Made by a program: the position numbers and the translations under genes
DNA from: Halorussus salilacus
GTDB lineage: Archaea; Halobacteriota; Halobacteria; Halobacteriales; Haladaptataceae
NCBI RefSeq assembly: GCF_024138125.1
Contig: NZ_CP099993.1
Span: 1,364,001 to 1,428,000, forward strand
DNA length: 64,000 nucleotides
Reading direction: 5' to 3'
The notes under the pieces: model-generated
Told to the model about the DNA's origin: nothing
The model's input: only the letters and a program-made list of their open reading frames with translations
Database searches by the model: none
Shown: positions 43,464 to 51,329 of the stretch, one piece after another
How positions within the stretch are numbered: the first letter of the stretch is position 1
Layout of the letters: each line of letters starts with the position of its first letter

Positions 43464-44615
43464 ATGAGCGACCGGTTCGACATCGTGTCGGAGGAGGCGA
43501 TCCGCGACGGGACCGCCACCGACGCGTACTTCCTCCGGACCGAGGAGACGCTGGAAGCCGCCGACCGCAACCCCCGCGTCGTGGTCGAGGTGACCCGCGA
43601 CCAGTTCCCGACCGGCGAGTTCGACGTGCTGGCGGGCGTGAAGGACGCCGCCCGCCTGCTCGACGGGCTCGACGTCGACGTCGACGCCATCGAGGAGGGT
43701 CGGCTGTTCGACGGCGGCCCCGTGATGCGAATCGAGGGGCCGTATCTGGAGTTCGCCCGGTACGAGACCTCGCTTCTGGGCTTTCTCTCGCACGCCAGCG
43801 GCGTCGCCACCCGGGCGCTCGAAGCCCGGCGGGCCGCGCCCGAGTCGAGCATTCTGAGCTTCGGCGCGCGCCACGTCCACCCGGCCATCGCGGGGATGGT
43901 CGAGCGCTCGGCGCTGGTCGGCGGCCTCGACGGCTTCTCGCATGTCGCGGCGGGCGAGATACTCGGCAAGGAGGCAAGCGGCACGATGCCCCACGCGCTA
44001 GTCATGGCCTTCGGCGACCAGGAGGCCGCGTGGGAGGCCTTCGACGAGGCGGTCGGTCCGGAGGTCCCGCGGATCGCCATCTGTGACACCTTCACCGACG
44101 AGGCCGACGAGAGCCTCCGGGCGGCCGAGGCGCTCGGCGACGCCCTCGACGGGGTGCGAATCGACACGACCGGCTCCCGGCGAGGCGACTTCAGACACAT
44201 CGTCCGGGAGGTCCGGTGGGAACTCGACGCCCGGGGCTACGACGACGTGGAGATATTCGCCAGCGGCGGGCTCGGTCCGACCGAGTTGCGTGAACTCCGG
44301 GACGTGGCCGACGGGTTCGGCGTCGGCGGCTACGTCAGCAACGCCGACCCCCTGGACTTCGCGCTCGACATCGTGGAGGTAGACGGCCAGGCCGTCTCGA
44401 AACGCGGGAAGCTCTCGGGCGTGAAGGAGGTGTTCCGGACGCCCGACGGCGGCCACCACATCGGGCTGGCCGACAGGGCCGACCCCGAGGATGGCGAGCG
44501 ACTACTGAAGCCACTCGTCCGCGACGGCGAGGTCGTCCGGGAGTTCGACGTCGACGAGGCGGCCGAGCGCGCGCGCGAGGACGCCGACGCCGTCGGCTTC
44601 CGGGAAGAGAGCTGA
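43464..44615 (+). CDS. pncB: Nicotinate phosphoribosyltransferase
   Basis: The 383-residue protein has the NAPRTase core: DAYFLRTEETLEAADRNPRVVVEVTRDQF, the region SILSFGARHVHPAIAGMVERSALVGGLDGFSHV, ICDTFTDEADESLRAAE and VRIDTTGSRRGDF, EIFASGGLGPTELREL. It makes nicotinate mononucleotide from nicotinate and PRPP in NAD salvage. ATG at 43464 is preferred over GTG at 43458. The nicotinamidase-like gene 2 kb upstream completes the salvage route. Confidence 0.9.
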   Translation: MSDRFDIVSEEAIRDGTATDAYFLRTEETLEAADRNPRVVVEVTRDQFPTGEFDVLAGVKDAARLLDGLDVDVDAIEEGRLFDGGPVMRIEGPYLEFARYETSLLGFLSHASGVATRALEARRAAPESSILSFGARHVHPAIAGMVERSALVGGLDGFSHVAAGEILGKEASGTMPHALVMAFGDQEAAWEAFDEAVGPEVPRIAICDTFTDEADESLRAAEALGDALDGVRIDTTGSRRGDFRHIVREVRWELDARGYDDVEIFASGGLGPTELRELRDVADGFGVGGYVSNADPLDFALDIVEVDGQAVSKRGKLSGVKEVFRTPDGGHHIGLADRADPEDGERLLKPLVRDGEVVREFDVDEAAERAREDADAVGFREES

Positions 44616-44669
44616 GAGCCGTCTGCTCGGAGGCGTCGAATTCGGAGGAATTAGCGCAGTAACGGCGGC

Positions 44670-45272
44670 CTAAATCTCTTCGACCGTGCCTTCGGGTTCG
44701 CGCTCGCGGAACACCTGTCCGTCGAACAGCGTGACCGTCACGTCGTCGTCCTCCCACGCGCCCCGGGGGAGTCCGGCCTTCCGACAGGTGCGGTCGAGGT
44801 ACTCGAAGACGTTCCAGTCGTTCTCGCAGGGGAGCGTCGGGTACATCCACGCCTGCTCGCCCCGCCCCTCGACGGCGACGCCGTGGGTGCCGAGTTCGAT
44901 GTCCTCGACGGGGTCGTCGCTGAGGTTCGTGTCTCGAACGACGCACACCGAAATCTCGAGGTTCGGGAGTTCGGCCGCCTCGACCTCCGAGCCACAGGAG
45001 TCGTCGCTGGCGGCGCTGATGGCCGAGTCGACGATGAGGTGTCCGAGTTGGTCGGTCCCCTCGTACGCTCCGTCGCAGCCTCGGAGTCGGCCGCGCCCGC
45101 GCGTGGACGCGAGTCGGACGAAGACGCCGGTCCGTGCGTAGAACGCCTCGCGCATGCTTCCGGGCTGTTCCCGCTGGCCGTTGATAACGTAGGATTCGAC
45201 GGACTCGCGTGCGAGTTCGACGGCGCGCGTGCCATCCTCGTAGGAGAGAGTGACTGCCTGGGCCTGTGCCAT
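44670..45272 (-). CDS. AMMECR1-domain protein
   Basis: The 200-residue protein has the AMMECR1 fold signature: TGVFVRLASTRGRGRLRGCDGAYEG (the conserved LRGC motif), LPNLEISVCVVRD, and EQAWMYPTLPCENDWNVFEYLDRTCRKAGLPRGAW. AMMECR1 proteins occur in all domains; the molecular function is not established. The start at 45272 (MAQAQAVTLSYEDG) is divergent to the RNase P RNA region. Confidence 0.88.
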   Translation of the reverse strand: MAQAQAVTLSYEDGTRAVELARESVESYVINGQREQPGSMREAFYARTGVFVRLASTRGRGRLRGCDGAYEGTDQLGHLIVDSAISAASDDSCGSEVEAAELPNLEISVCVVRDTNLSDDPVEDIELGTHGVAVEGRGEQAWMYPTLPCENDWNVFEYLDRTCRKAGLPRGAWEDDDVTVTLFDGQVFREREPEGTVEEI

Positions 45273-45436
45273 ACAGGAAACCCGTAGGAGGGGAAGCATC
45301 TTCAAGCCTTCCCTTCAATACTAAACACGGTAATGTCCCACTACGTTTCACATGGGAAGCGTTAGCAGGCGGTAACGAGGCGTTAGACCGGGGCTACGCG
45401 CGCTTCTCGGCGACCGCCGCGTTCCGCGCACCGAAC

Positions 45437-45445
45437 CCCTTAAAC
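45437..45445 (+). promoter_or_regulatory. TATA-like box for RNase P RNA
   Basis: CCCTTAAAC lies roughly 15-25 bases before the predicted RNA 5' end. It is the only AT-rich patch in this GC-rich stretch. The exact RNA start is uncertain, so spacing is approximate. Confidence 0.4.
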
Positions 45446-45455
45446 GGGGTCAGGC

Positions 45456-45893
45456 CCTAGGGAGACACGGCAGAGGGAGCCGAGTTCCCGCGAGCCCGCA
45501 GGCGTCGCCTGCGGGCGCGTGAGGAAAGTCCCCCCACCGTCCGGGCGGGCGACCGGGCGCAAGCCCGGAGCGGGAGACCGCTGGCTCTGGAACAGAAACG
45601 AGACCCCTCCACCCGACCGATGAGGTGCGCGAACCCCGAGGTAACGAGGGGGAGTCGACCCACCGAGGGCAACGTTCCGACGACGTCGGAACGCAACGCG
45701 AGGCGGTGTAACCGCCGACCCGAGGCGTGCTGGCGACGCCAGCACGCAGACGGTGGAGAATGGATGGAACGGCGAATCCTCGCCGGTGCAAGTCCGCGCC
45801 GTGCGATGCGCGAGCATCGCTCTGGTAGCCCGGACGTTGGCGCGGACGCTCAGCCGAATACTCGGACGAACAGAAGGGGGCTTACTCCCCTCA
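45456..45893 (+). ncRNA. rnpB: RNase P RNA (archaeal type A)
   Basis: The conserved P4 halves are present: GAGGAAAGTCCCCCCACCG at about 45520-45538 and ACAGAAGGGGGCTTACTCCC at about 45870-45889. The 5' AGGGAG sequences can pair with ACTCCCCT at the 3' end, closing the molecule. Internal hairpins such as CCCGCAGGCGTCGCCTGCGGG, GTTCCGACGACGTCGGAAC and GTGCTGGCGACGCCAGCAC are perfect or near-perfect stems. The RNA matures tRNA 5' ends with its protein partners. Ends are approximate to about 10 bases. Confidence 0.9.
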
Positions 45894-45905
45894 GCCGTTT
45901 TCGCG

Positions 45906-46019
45906 CTACAGTACGGCGACGAGGAGCGCCAGCGCCGCCAGCAACTCGACGGTGAGGACAGTGATAGCGGCCCCGATCTTCAGCGTGTCAGTTTCCATTC
46001 CCGGTTCGATGGTGCTCAT
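45906..46019 (-). CDS. Single-span small membrane protein
   Basis: The 37-residue frame reads MSTIEPGMETDTLKIGAAIT and continues VLTVELLAALALLVAVL. It has a short polar start and one hydrophobic helix to the C-terminus. It converges on the RNase P RNA, ending about 13 bases beyond its 3' end. Coding bias and the clean TM helix support it, but its size makes it tentative. Confidence 0.5.
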   Translation of the reverse strand: MSTIEPGMETDTLKIGAAITVLTVELLAALALLVAVL

Positions 46020-46272
46020 CTCGTCTTCCGCTTGGCCGGGGCTCCCAATAAGTCGGACACAACGTTAGCGACCGTTTTCCGTTTCGACCGATACGCAACG
46101 CAATGAACGCTCGTGAACGGTGTCTCGGTATCGGAAATGTGACATTGAAACGGAACGAACTCGGGCGAAGCGAGTATTGATAACTTTCCCGGACCTAGTT
46201 ATGAATGATCGCCATCTCACGCCGCCGGATTGGTAGTAGAGTTAATAACCCGCGGGCGACTAGTTCGAACCG

Positions 46273-48810
46273 ATGACGACTGACGAGCGCGCGGAGAGGG
46301 TCAGGCTCTCGGTCCCCGAGATGGACTGTCCCTCCTGCGCGAAGAAGGTCACCGCGAGCGTCGAGCGCCTCGACGGCGTCGAGGAGACCGACGCCGCGCC
46401 GACGACGGGCACGCTCGTCGTGACCTACGACGCCGAGGAGACCGACCCCGCGGCGGTGCGCGAGCGCGTGACCGCGGCGGGGTACGCGGTCGAAGACGAC
46501 GCCGAGACCGGCGGGACCGTCCGGCTCTCGGTCCCCGAGATGGACTGCCCCTCGTGCGCCGGGAAGGTCGAGAACGCCCTCGACGGCGTGCCCGGCGTCG
46601 AGTCGTTCGAGACCCACCCCGCGACCGGCGAGGTGGTCGCGACCGGCGGGGCCGACCCCGAGACCCTCTCGGCGGCGGTCGAGGGCGCGGGCTACGAGGT
46701 GGCCGATGCGTCGGGCGACGGCGGCGGTCCCGACGTCGCCGACCCGAGTTCGGTCTGGACGAGCCCCCGCGGCCTGAAGACGTGGGCCGGGGCCGCCCTC
46801 ATGCTCGCGGGGATGGCCATGGAGTTCGCGTTCGCGGGCGCGAACGCGACGCTGTTCGAGGCGCTCGGCCGGGAGTTCCACGTCTCGGCCGTCCTCCTGC
46901 TGGCGGCGGCCGGGGTCGCCGGACAGCCCATCGTCCGGAGCGGCTACTACTCCGCGCGGAACCTGAGCCTCGACATCGACCTGCTGATGGGCACGGGCGT
47001 CGTGAGCGCCATCGCGGTCGGTCTCTACGTCGAGGCGGCCACCCTCGCGGTGCTGTACAGCGTCGCCGAACTGTTAGAGCGGTTCTCGATGGACCGCGCG
47101 CGCGACTCGGTCCGGGAACTGATGGACCTCTCGCCCGACACCGCGACGGTCCGAAGGGAGAGCGAGGCGCAACGCGCCTCGACAGCGAGCGGGGAACAGC
47201 GTGACCCGCGAGCGCGCGAGGAGACCGTCCCGGTCGAGGAGGTCGCGGTCGGCGAGACCGTAATCGTCCGGCCCGGCGAGAAGATACCGGTCGACGGCGA
47301 GGTCCGCGAGGGCGAGAGCGCGGTGAATCAGGCCCCCATCACCGGCGAGAGCGTTCCCGTCGACAAGACGCCCGGCTCGGAGGTGTACGCCGGGACGGTC
47401 AACGAGGAGGGCTACCTCGAAGTCGAGGCGACCGCCGAGTCCGACGAGACCACCCTCTCGCAGGTTGTCGAACTCGTGGGCGACGCCCAGCGCGACCGGA
47501 CCGACCGCGAGCAGTTCATCGAGCGGTTCGCGGCCTACTACACGCCCATCATCGTCGCGGGCGCGGTCCTGACCGCGTTCGGACCGCCCCTGCTGTTCGG
47601 CGAACCCTTCCGCGTGTGGTTCGTCCGGGGACTGACCCTGCTCGTCGTGGCGTGTCCCTGCGCGTTCGTCATCTCGACGCCGGTGTCGGTGGTGTCGGGC
47701 GTGACCAGCGCGGCGCGAAACGGCGTCCTCGTGAAGGGCGGCCCCTACCTCGAATCGATGGGGTCGGTCGAGGCGGTCGCGTTCGACAAGACCGGCACGC
47801 TCACCGAGGGCAACCTCGCGGTGACCGACGTGGTCGCGCTCGGCGGCACCGCCGAGCGCGACCTCCTGCGGTGTGCCCACGACCTCGAACGCCGGAGCGA
47901 ACACCCCATCGCGAAGGCCATCGTCGAGCACGCCCACGAGGTGGCCGACCCCCACGAGGGCGGCGAGGACCGACCCGTCGAGAACTTCGAGAGCCTCACG
48001 GGCAAGGGCGTCCGAGCCGACATCGACGGCGTGACCCACTACGCGGGCAAGCCCGCGCTGTTCGAGGAACTGGGCTTCGACCTCGAACACGTCCACCTCT
48101 CGACCGACGGGGGAGAGGTGACCGAGGTCGCCGAGAGCAAGTGCGCCGACCGCGAGGACTGTCTGGACCTGCTCGCCGACGTGGTGCCCCGGTTCCAGCG
48201 CGAGGGCAAGACCGTGGTCCTCGTGGGGACCGACGAGGAACTGGAGGGCGTCCTCGCGGTCGCCGACGAGGTCCGCGAGGAGGCCGCGACCGCGGTCGAG
48301 CGCCTGCAGGCCCGCGGCCTGACCTGCGTCATGCTCACCGGCGACAACGAGGGCACCGCCCGCGCGGTCGCCGAGGAGGTCGGCGTCGATTCGTTCCGCG
48401 CGGAACTCCTGCCCGAGCAGAAGGTCGAGGCGGTCGAGCGGCTCACCGACGAACACGAGTCGGTCGCGATGGTCGGTGACGGGGTCAACGACGCCCCCGC
48501 GATGGCGGCCGCGACCGTGGGCGTGGCGATGGGCGCGGCCGGGACCGACGCCGCCATCGAGACCGCCGACATCGCGCTGCTGGGCGACGACCTCCTGAAG
48601 GTGCCGTATCTCTACCGGCTCTCCCGGAAGGCCAACAGCGTCATCCGCCAGAACATCTGGTCGAGCCTCGCGGTCAAGGCGGTGCTGGCCGCGGGCGCGC
48701 CGCTCGGACTGGTGTCGGTCGCGGCCGCCATCGTGGTCGGCGACATGGGGATGAGCCTCGCGGTGACGAGCAACGCGATGCGGCTGGCGGGAGTGAAGCC
48801 CGAGGAGTAG
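46273..48810 (+). CDS. Heavy-metal P1B-type ATPase, Zn/Cd-type exporter
   Basis: The 845-residue pump has two N-terminal HMA domains, each with MDCPSCA (about residues 10-75 and 80-145). Membrane segments follow, then CPC (Cys461-Cys463) in VACPCAFVIST, phosphorylation Asp505 in FDKTGTLTEG, SEHPIAKAI and MVGDGVNDAPAMAAATVG. The N-x-K pattern in IRQNIWSSLAVKAVL and Asp in VVGDMGMSLAVTSNAM point to the Zn2+/Cd2+/Pb2+ class rather than copper. A Cys-containing insert (SKCADREDCLDLL) sits in the ATP-binding region and may be a regulatory metal site. Confidence 0.88.
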   Translation: MTTDERAERVRLSVPEMDCPSCAKKVTASVERLDGVEETDAAPTTGTLVVTYDAEETDPAAVRERVTAAGYAVEDDAETGGTVRLSVPEMDCPSCAGKVENALDGVPGVESFETHPATGEVVATGGADPETLSAAVEGAGYEVADASGDGGGPDVADPSSVWTSPRGLKTWAGAALMLAGMAMEFAFAGANATLFEALGREFHVSAVLLLAAAGVAGQPIVRSGYYSARNLSLDIDLLMGTGVVSAIAVGLYVEAATLAVLYSVAELLERFSMDRARDSVRELMDLSPDTATVRRESEAQRASTASGEQRDPRAREETVPVEEVAVGETVIVRPGEKIPVDGEVREGESAVNQAPITGESVPVDKTPGSEVYAGTVNEEGYLEVEATAESDETTLSQVVELVGDAQRDRTDREQFIERFAAYYTPIIVAGAVLTAFGPPLLFGEPFRVWFVRGLTLLVVACPCAFVISTPVSVVSGVTSAARNGVLVKGGPYLESMGSVEAVAFDKTGTLTEGNLAVTDVVALGGTAERDLLRCAHDLERRSEHPIAKAIVEHAHEVADPHEGGEDRPVENFESLTGKGVRADIDGVTHYAGKPALFEELGFDLEHVHLSTDGGEVTEVAESKCADREDCLDLLADVVPRFQREGKTVVLVGTDEELEGVLAVADEVREEAATAVERLQARGLTCVMLTGDNEGTARAVAEEVGVDSFRAELLPEQKVEAVERLTDEHESVAMVGDGVNDAPAMAAATVGVAMGAAGTDAAIETADIALLGDDLLKVPYLYRLSRKANSVIRQNIWSSLAVKAVLAAGAPLGLVSVAAAIVVGDMGMSLAVTSNAMRLAGVKPEE

Positions 48811-48859
48811 CCCTCGCCTCGCTCATACTTCGTCAGCAGTAATACGGAGAATCGGTCGG

Positions 48860-49051
48860 TTAGCCTTCGATAGTCGCTTCCTCGGAGGCGTCATCGCTCT
48901 TCTCGGGAGCGGAATCGAGACCGGCAACCTCGCGACGCCGCTTCAGTTCCTCTACAGTAATCCCCCGACGCCTTGCCACGGATTCGAGAACCTCGTCTCG
49001 GCTGAGATGGACGTTCTCCGGCGGGTCCACGACGTGGCGGCTCATACCCAT
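48860..49051 (-). CDS. Small acidic protein, antitoxin-like partner of the 49087 gene
   Basis: The 63-residue protein (MGMSRHVVDPPENVHLSRDE) has a helical segment VLESVARRRGITVEELKRRREVAG, reminiscent of small helix-turn-helix or antitoxin proteins, and an acidic tail. A GGAGAG sequence lies 13 bases before ATG 49051; an in-frame ATG at 49045 is an alternative. It follows the 49087 gene by 35 bases on the same strand. The function is unknown. Confidence 0.55.
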   Translation of the reverse strand: MGMSRHVVDPPENVHLSRDEVLESVARRRGITVEELKRRREVAGLDSAPEKSDDASEEATIEG

Positions 49052-49086
49052 AATTGGGCGATCTCTCCAAAGAAACTTTCGGTCAG

Positions 49087-49575
49087 CTATACTATCGACG
49101 ATGGTGGGCGTAGCCCGATTTCTCGCGGGTCGAATTCCGCGACACCGCCCCGGTGAACTTCGAGGAGATACGCTCGCCTCGCCCCGTCCTCGAAGACGTC
49201 TCGGCAGTACTCCATCGTCGCGTGAATGCGTTCCGACGGCGGATATCGTTCGGTCAACGCTTCGTAATCGACGCCCGCGGGTGGTGTTGCGAGCCAAACT
49301 TTCTCCTTCTCGCCGTTCGGGTACACGTCGATGTGAAATCCGTCTCCAGCCGCCGGATTCCACTCGAAAGCGCTGTGCCCGTTGTGGTCGAATCGGGCTA
49401 CGTCTTCGAGTACGAGCGTGCCATCGTCTCTCTGATACGCTACTCGTTGAAGCCGAACCGTGAACGCGGTTGGACGGTCCCAATCGTCGACTCCGTAGTA
49501 ACAGTAGAGGAGTTCGTCAGCCGTCCCCGCCGTAGAAGGGAAGACTCGCGGGTCGTCGAAGGCGATATCCACCAT
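49087..49575 (-). CDS. Unrecognised protein, possibly TumE-like toxin
   Basis: The 162-residue protein contains VLEDVARFDHNGHSAFEWNPAAGDGFHIDVYPNGEKEKVW. The RFDH...FHIDxYP pattern recalls the RYDN...HxH core of TumE/DUF6516-type toxins, but this is by eye only. The gene is less GC-rich than its neighbours. A following small gene on the same strand suggests a two-gene module. TTTTTATT about 25-32 bases upstream (49600-49607) gives a leaderless start at 49575. Confidence 0.6.
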   Translation of the reverse strand: MVDIAFDDPRVFPSTAGTADELLYCYYGVDDWDRPTAFTVRLQRVAYQRDDGTLVLEDVARFDHNGHSAFEWNPAAGDGFHIDVYPNGEKEKVWLATPPAGVDYEALTERYPPSERIHATMEYCRDVFEDGARRAYLLEVHRGGVAEFDPREIGLRPPSSIV

Positions 49576-49599
49576 TCGACTATTTCGTCACACAGGCCA

Positions 49600-49607
49600 A
49601 TAAAAAG
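49600..49607 (-). promoter_or_regulatory. TATA box for the 49087 gene
   Basis: On the minus strand CTTTTTATT is centred about 27 bases before the ATG at 49575, consistent with a leaderless message for the two-gene unit. Confidence 0.45.
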
Positions 49608-49636
49608 TATATTGGAGTCCCGGCTGGCCGTCCGAG

Positions 49637-50647
49637 CTACTCGAACACCGGATGCGTCGCCCGGACCTCCTCGATCAACTCCACCACGCCCTCGTCGGCG
49701 TCCCCGTCGGGGGTCACCGGGCGCTTGCCGTCGAAGGTCTCGTGGACCTCCGCGACGCTCTCGGCCAGCGTGTCCAGCCCGTAGCCGCCTTCGAGGACGA
49801 ACCCGAGCGCGGCGTCGATGTCGTCGGCGAGGTCCCGCACGCGCGCGGTCAACATCCCGTAACCGTCGGTCGAGACCCGCATCCGGGAGATGGGGTCGTG
49901 GCGGTGGGCGTCGAACCCCGCGCTCACGAGCAGTAGGTCCGGGTCGAACTCGCGAGTCGCTGGCGCGACGAGGTCGTCGAAGGCGTCCCGATACTCGGGG
50001 TCGCCCGCGCCCGCCGGGAGCGGGACGTTGAGGGTCGTTCCCTCGCCCGGGCCCTCGCCGGTCTCCTCGATGTCACCGGTGCCCGGATACAGGCCCTGCT
50101 CGTGGGTCGAGGCGTAGAACACGTCGTCGGCGTCGTAGAAGATGTCCTGCGTGCCGTTGCCGTGGTGGACGTCCCAGTCGAAGACCGCGACCCGCGAGAC
50201 CTCGCGCTCGGCGATGGCGCTACGGGCCGCGACCGCGACGTTGTTGAAGAAGCAAAAGCCCATCGCGTCGTCGAAGACCGCGTGGTGACCCGGCGGCCGC
50301 CCGAGCGAGAAGGGCGTCTCGCGGCCGTCGGCACCGTCGAGCGCGGTCTCGGCCGCCCACTCGGCGAGCCCCGCCGAGCGCAGGGCGGCGTCCCACGTCG
50401 CCTCGACCGCGACGGTGTCGGGGTCCCAGTTGCCGCCGCCCGACTCGCAGAACTCCCGGAACTCCGCGACGTAGTCGGCGTCGTGGACCGCCTCGACCGC
50501 GTCGGGGACCGCTGGGTCGGCCTCGACGTACTCGACGCCGTGCTTGCGCGCGAGTCCCTCTCGGATGGCCCGCAGGCGGTCGGGGTTCTCGGGGTGGCGC
50601 CCGCCGGTGTCGTGGGCGAGACACTCCTCGCTGTAGCCGAACTTCAT
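49637..50647 (-). CDS. Histone deacetylase-fold protein (class II HDAC/acetylpolyamine amidohydrolase family)
   Basis: The 336-residue protein has SLGRPPGHHAVFDDAMGFCFFNNVAVAA (active-site His pair), AVFDWDVHHGNGTQDIFYDADDVFYASTHE (zinc Asp/His), VSAGFDAHRHDPISRM (zinc Asp) and a late EGGYGLDTLAESV. All zinc ligands are present, so it should be an active deacetylase. Its start overlaps the histone gene stop by 4 bases, a tight operon. Substrates may be histone or other acetyl-lysines, or acetylpolyamines. Confidence 0.92.
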   Translation of the reverse strand: MKFGYSEECLAHDTGGRHPENPDRLRAIREGLARKHGVEYVEADPAVPDAVEAVHDADYVAEFREFCESGGGNWDPDTVAVEATWDAALRSAGLAEWAAETALDGADGRETPFSLGRPPGHHAVFDDAMGFCFFNNVAVAARSAIAEREVSRVAVFDWDVHHGNGTQDIFYDADDVFYASTHEQGLYPGTGDIEETGEGPGEGTTLNVPLPAGAGDPEYRDAFDDLVAPATREFDPDLLLVSAGFDAHRHDPISRMRVSTDGYGMLTARVRDLADDIDAALGFVLEGGYGLDTLAESVAEVHETFDGKRPVTPDGDADEGVVELIEEVRATHPVFE

Positions 50648-51075
50648 TCGAACAGTTTGAAGTACGTCTCGATGTCCTCGGCCTTAACGGTTCGCCGGTC
50701 GGCGTGGCGCGCGAGGATGGCCGCAGCGCGGGCGACGTTGTCGGCGTAGTCTTCGAGGATGTCGGCCAGCGCGATGCGGGCGTCCATCGCCACGCGGTAG
50801 TCGTCGGCGATGTCGAGGCGCGCGATGCGGTCGACCGGCGCGACCGGGAGTTCGAGGTCGGTCTTGTCGACGACCTGCTCGACGCCGAAGTCGCCGCTCA
50901 TCAGGGTCTTGCGCCCGTCGGCGCTCGCCTGCTCGGCGGCGTCGACCGCGAGTTCGGCTCCGTGGCGCTGGATGCGCCGGGCCAACTCCTCGGCGGCGTC
51001 GGCGCTGACCCGGAGGTCCCCCGCGTTCCGTCGGATGATGGTATCGACAGGTGCAAACGGCAGCTCGACGCTCAT
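50644..51075 (-). CDS. Archaeal histone doublet (two histone folds)
   Basis: The 143-residue protein carries two histone folds: VELPFAPVDTIIRRNAGDLRVSADAAEELARRIQRHGAEL (residues about 1-66) and LELPVAPVDRIARLDIADDYRVAMDARIALADILEDYADNVARAA (about 73-143). Halophilic histones are typically such fused pairs and very acidic. It binds DNA or acts as a regulator. It precedes the HDAC-fold gene with a 4-base overlap, so both are one transcript. An RPA-like gene lies 254 bases upstream on the same strand. Confidence 0.93.
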   Translation of the reverse strand: MSVELPFAPVDTIIRRNAGDLRVSADAAEELARRIQRHGAELAVDAAEQASADGRKTLMSGDFGVEQVVDKTDLELPVAPVDRIARLDIADDYRVAMDARIALADILEDYADNVARAAAILARHADRRTVKAEDIETYFKLFE

Positions 51076-51188
51076 ACCCAAATCCGGGAATCTCGCTCCC
51101 TTAGTTCTTTCCGTAGCGGTTTTGCGGCCGCCTGCGGCGTTTTCGATCCGCCAGCAGGCCGAAACGTCTCGCACGACTATCCCGCGAG

Positions 51189-51290
51189 ATGGGAGAACAC
51201 GAGCGAGACCCCACGAGGGCGAGCGAAAAGGGAGAGGCCGACGAGCAGAACCCCGACAACCACCGCGACGAGGAGCCGTTCCGGAGCTAG
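51189..51290 (+). CDS. Possible 33-residue hydrophilic peptide
   Basis: ATG at 51189 opens the frame MGEHERDPTRASEKGEADEQ and ends PFRS. It is highly charged with halophile-type composition and sits alone in the 254-base gap between the histone and RPA genes on the opposite strand. There is no clear promoter. It may be chance. Confidence 0.25.
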   Translation: MGEHERDPTRASEKGEADEQNPDNHRDEEPFRS

Positions 51291-51329
51291 CGGGGGCGTT
51301 CGGACCGGAGCCTCCGTTTCGTCGCGCGC

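Noticed and set aside
45440-45817. Minus-strand and plus-strand frames across the RNase P RNA
   Set aside because: The sequence is fully explained by conserved RNase P RNA core motifs and stems.
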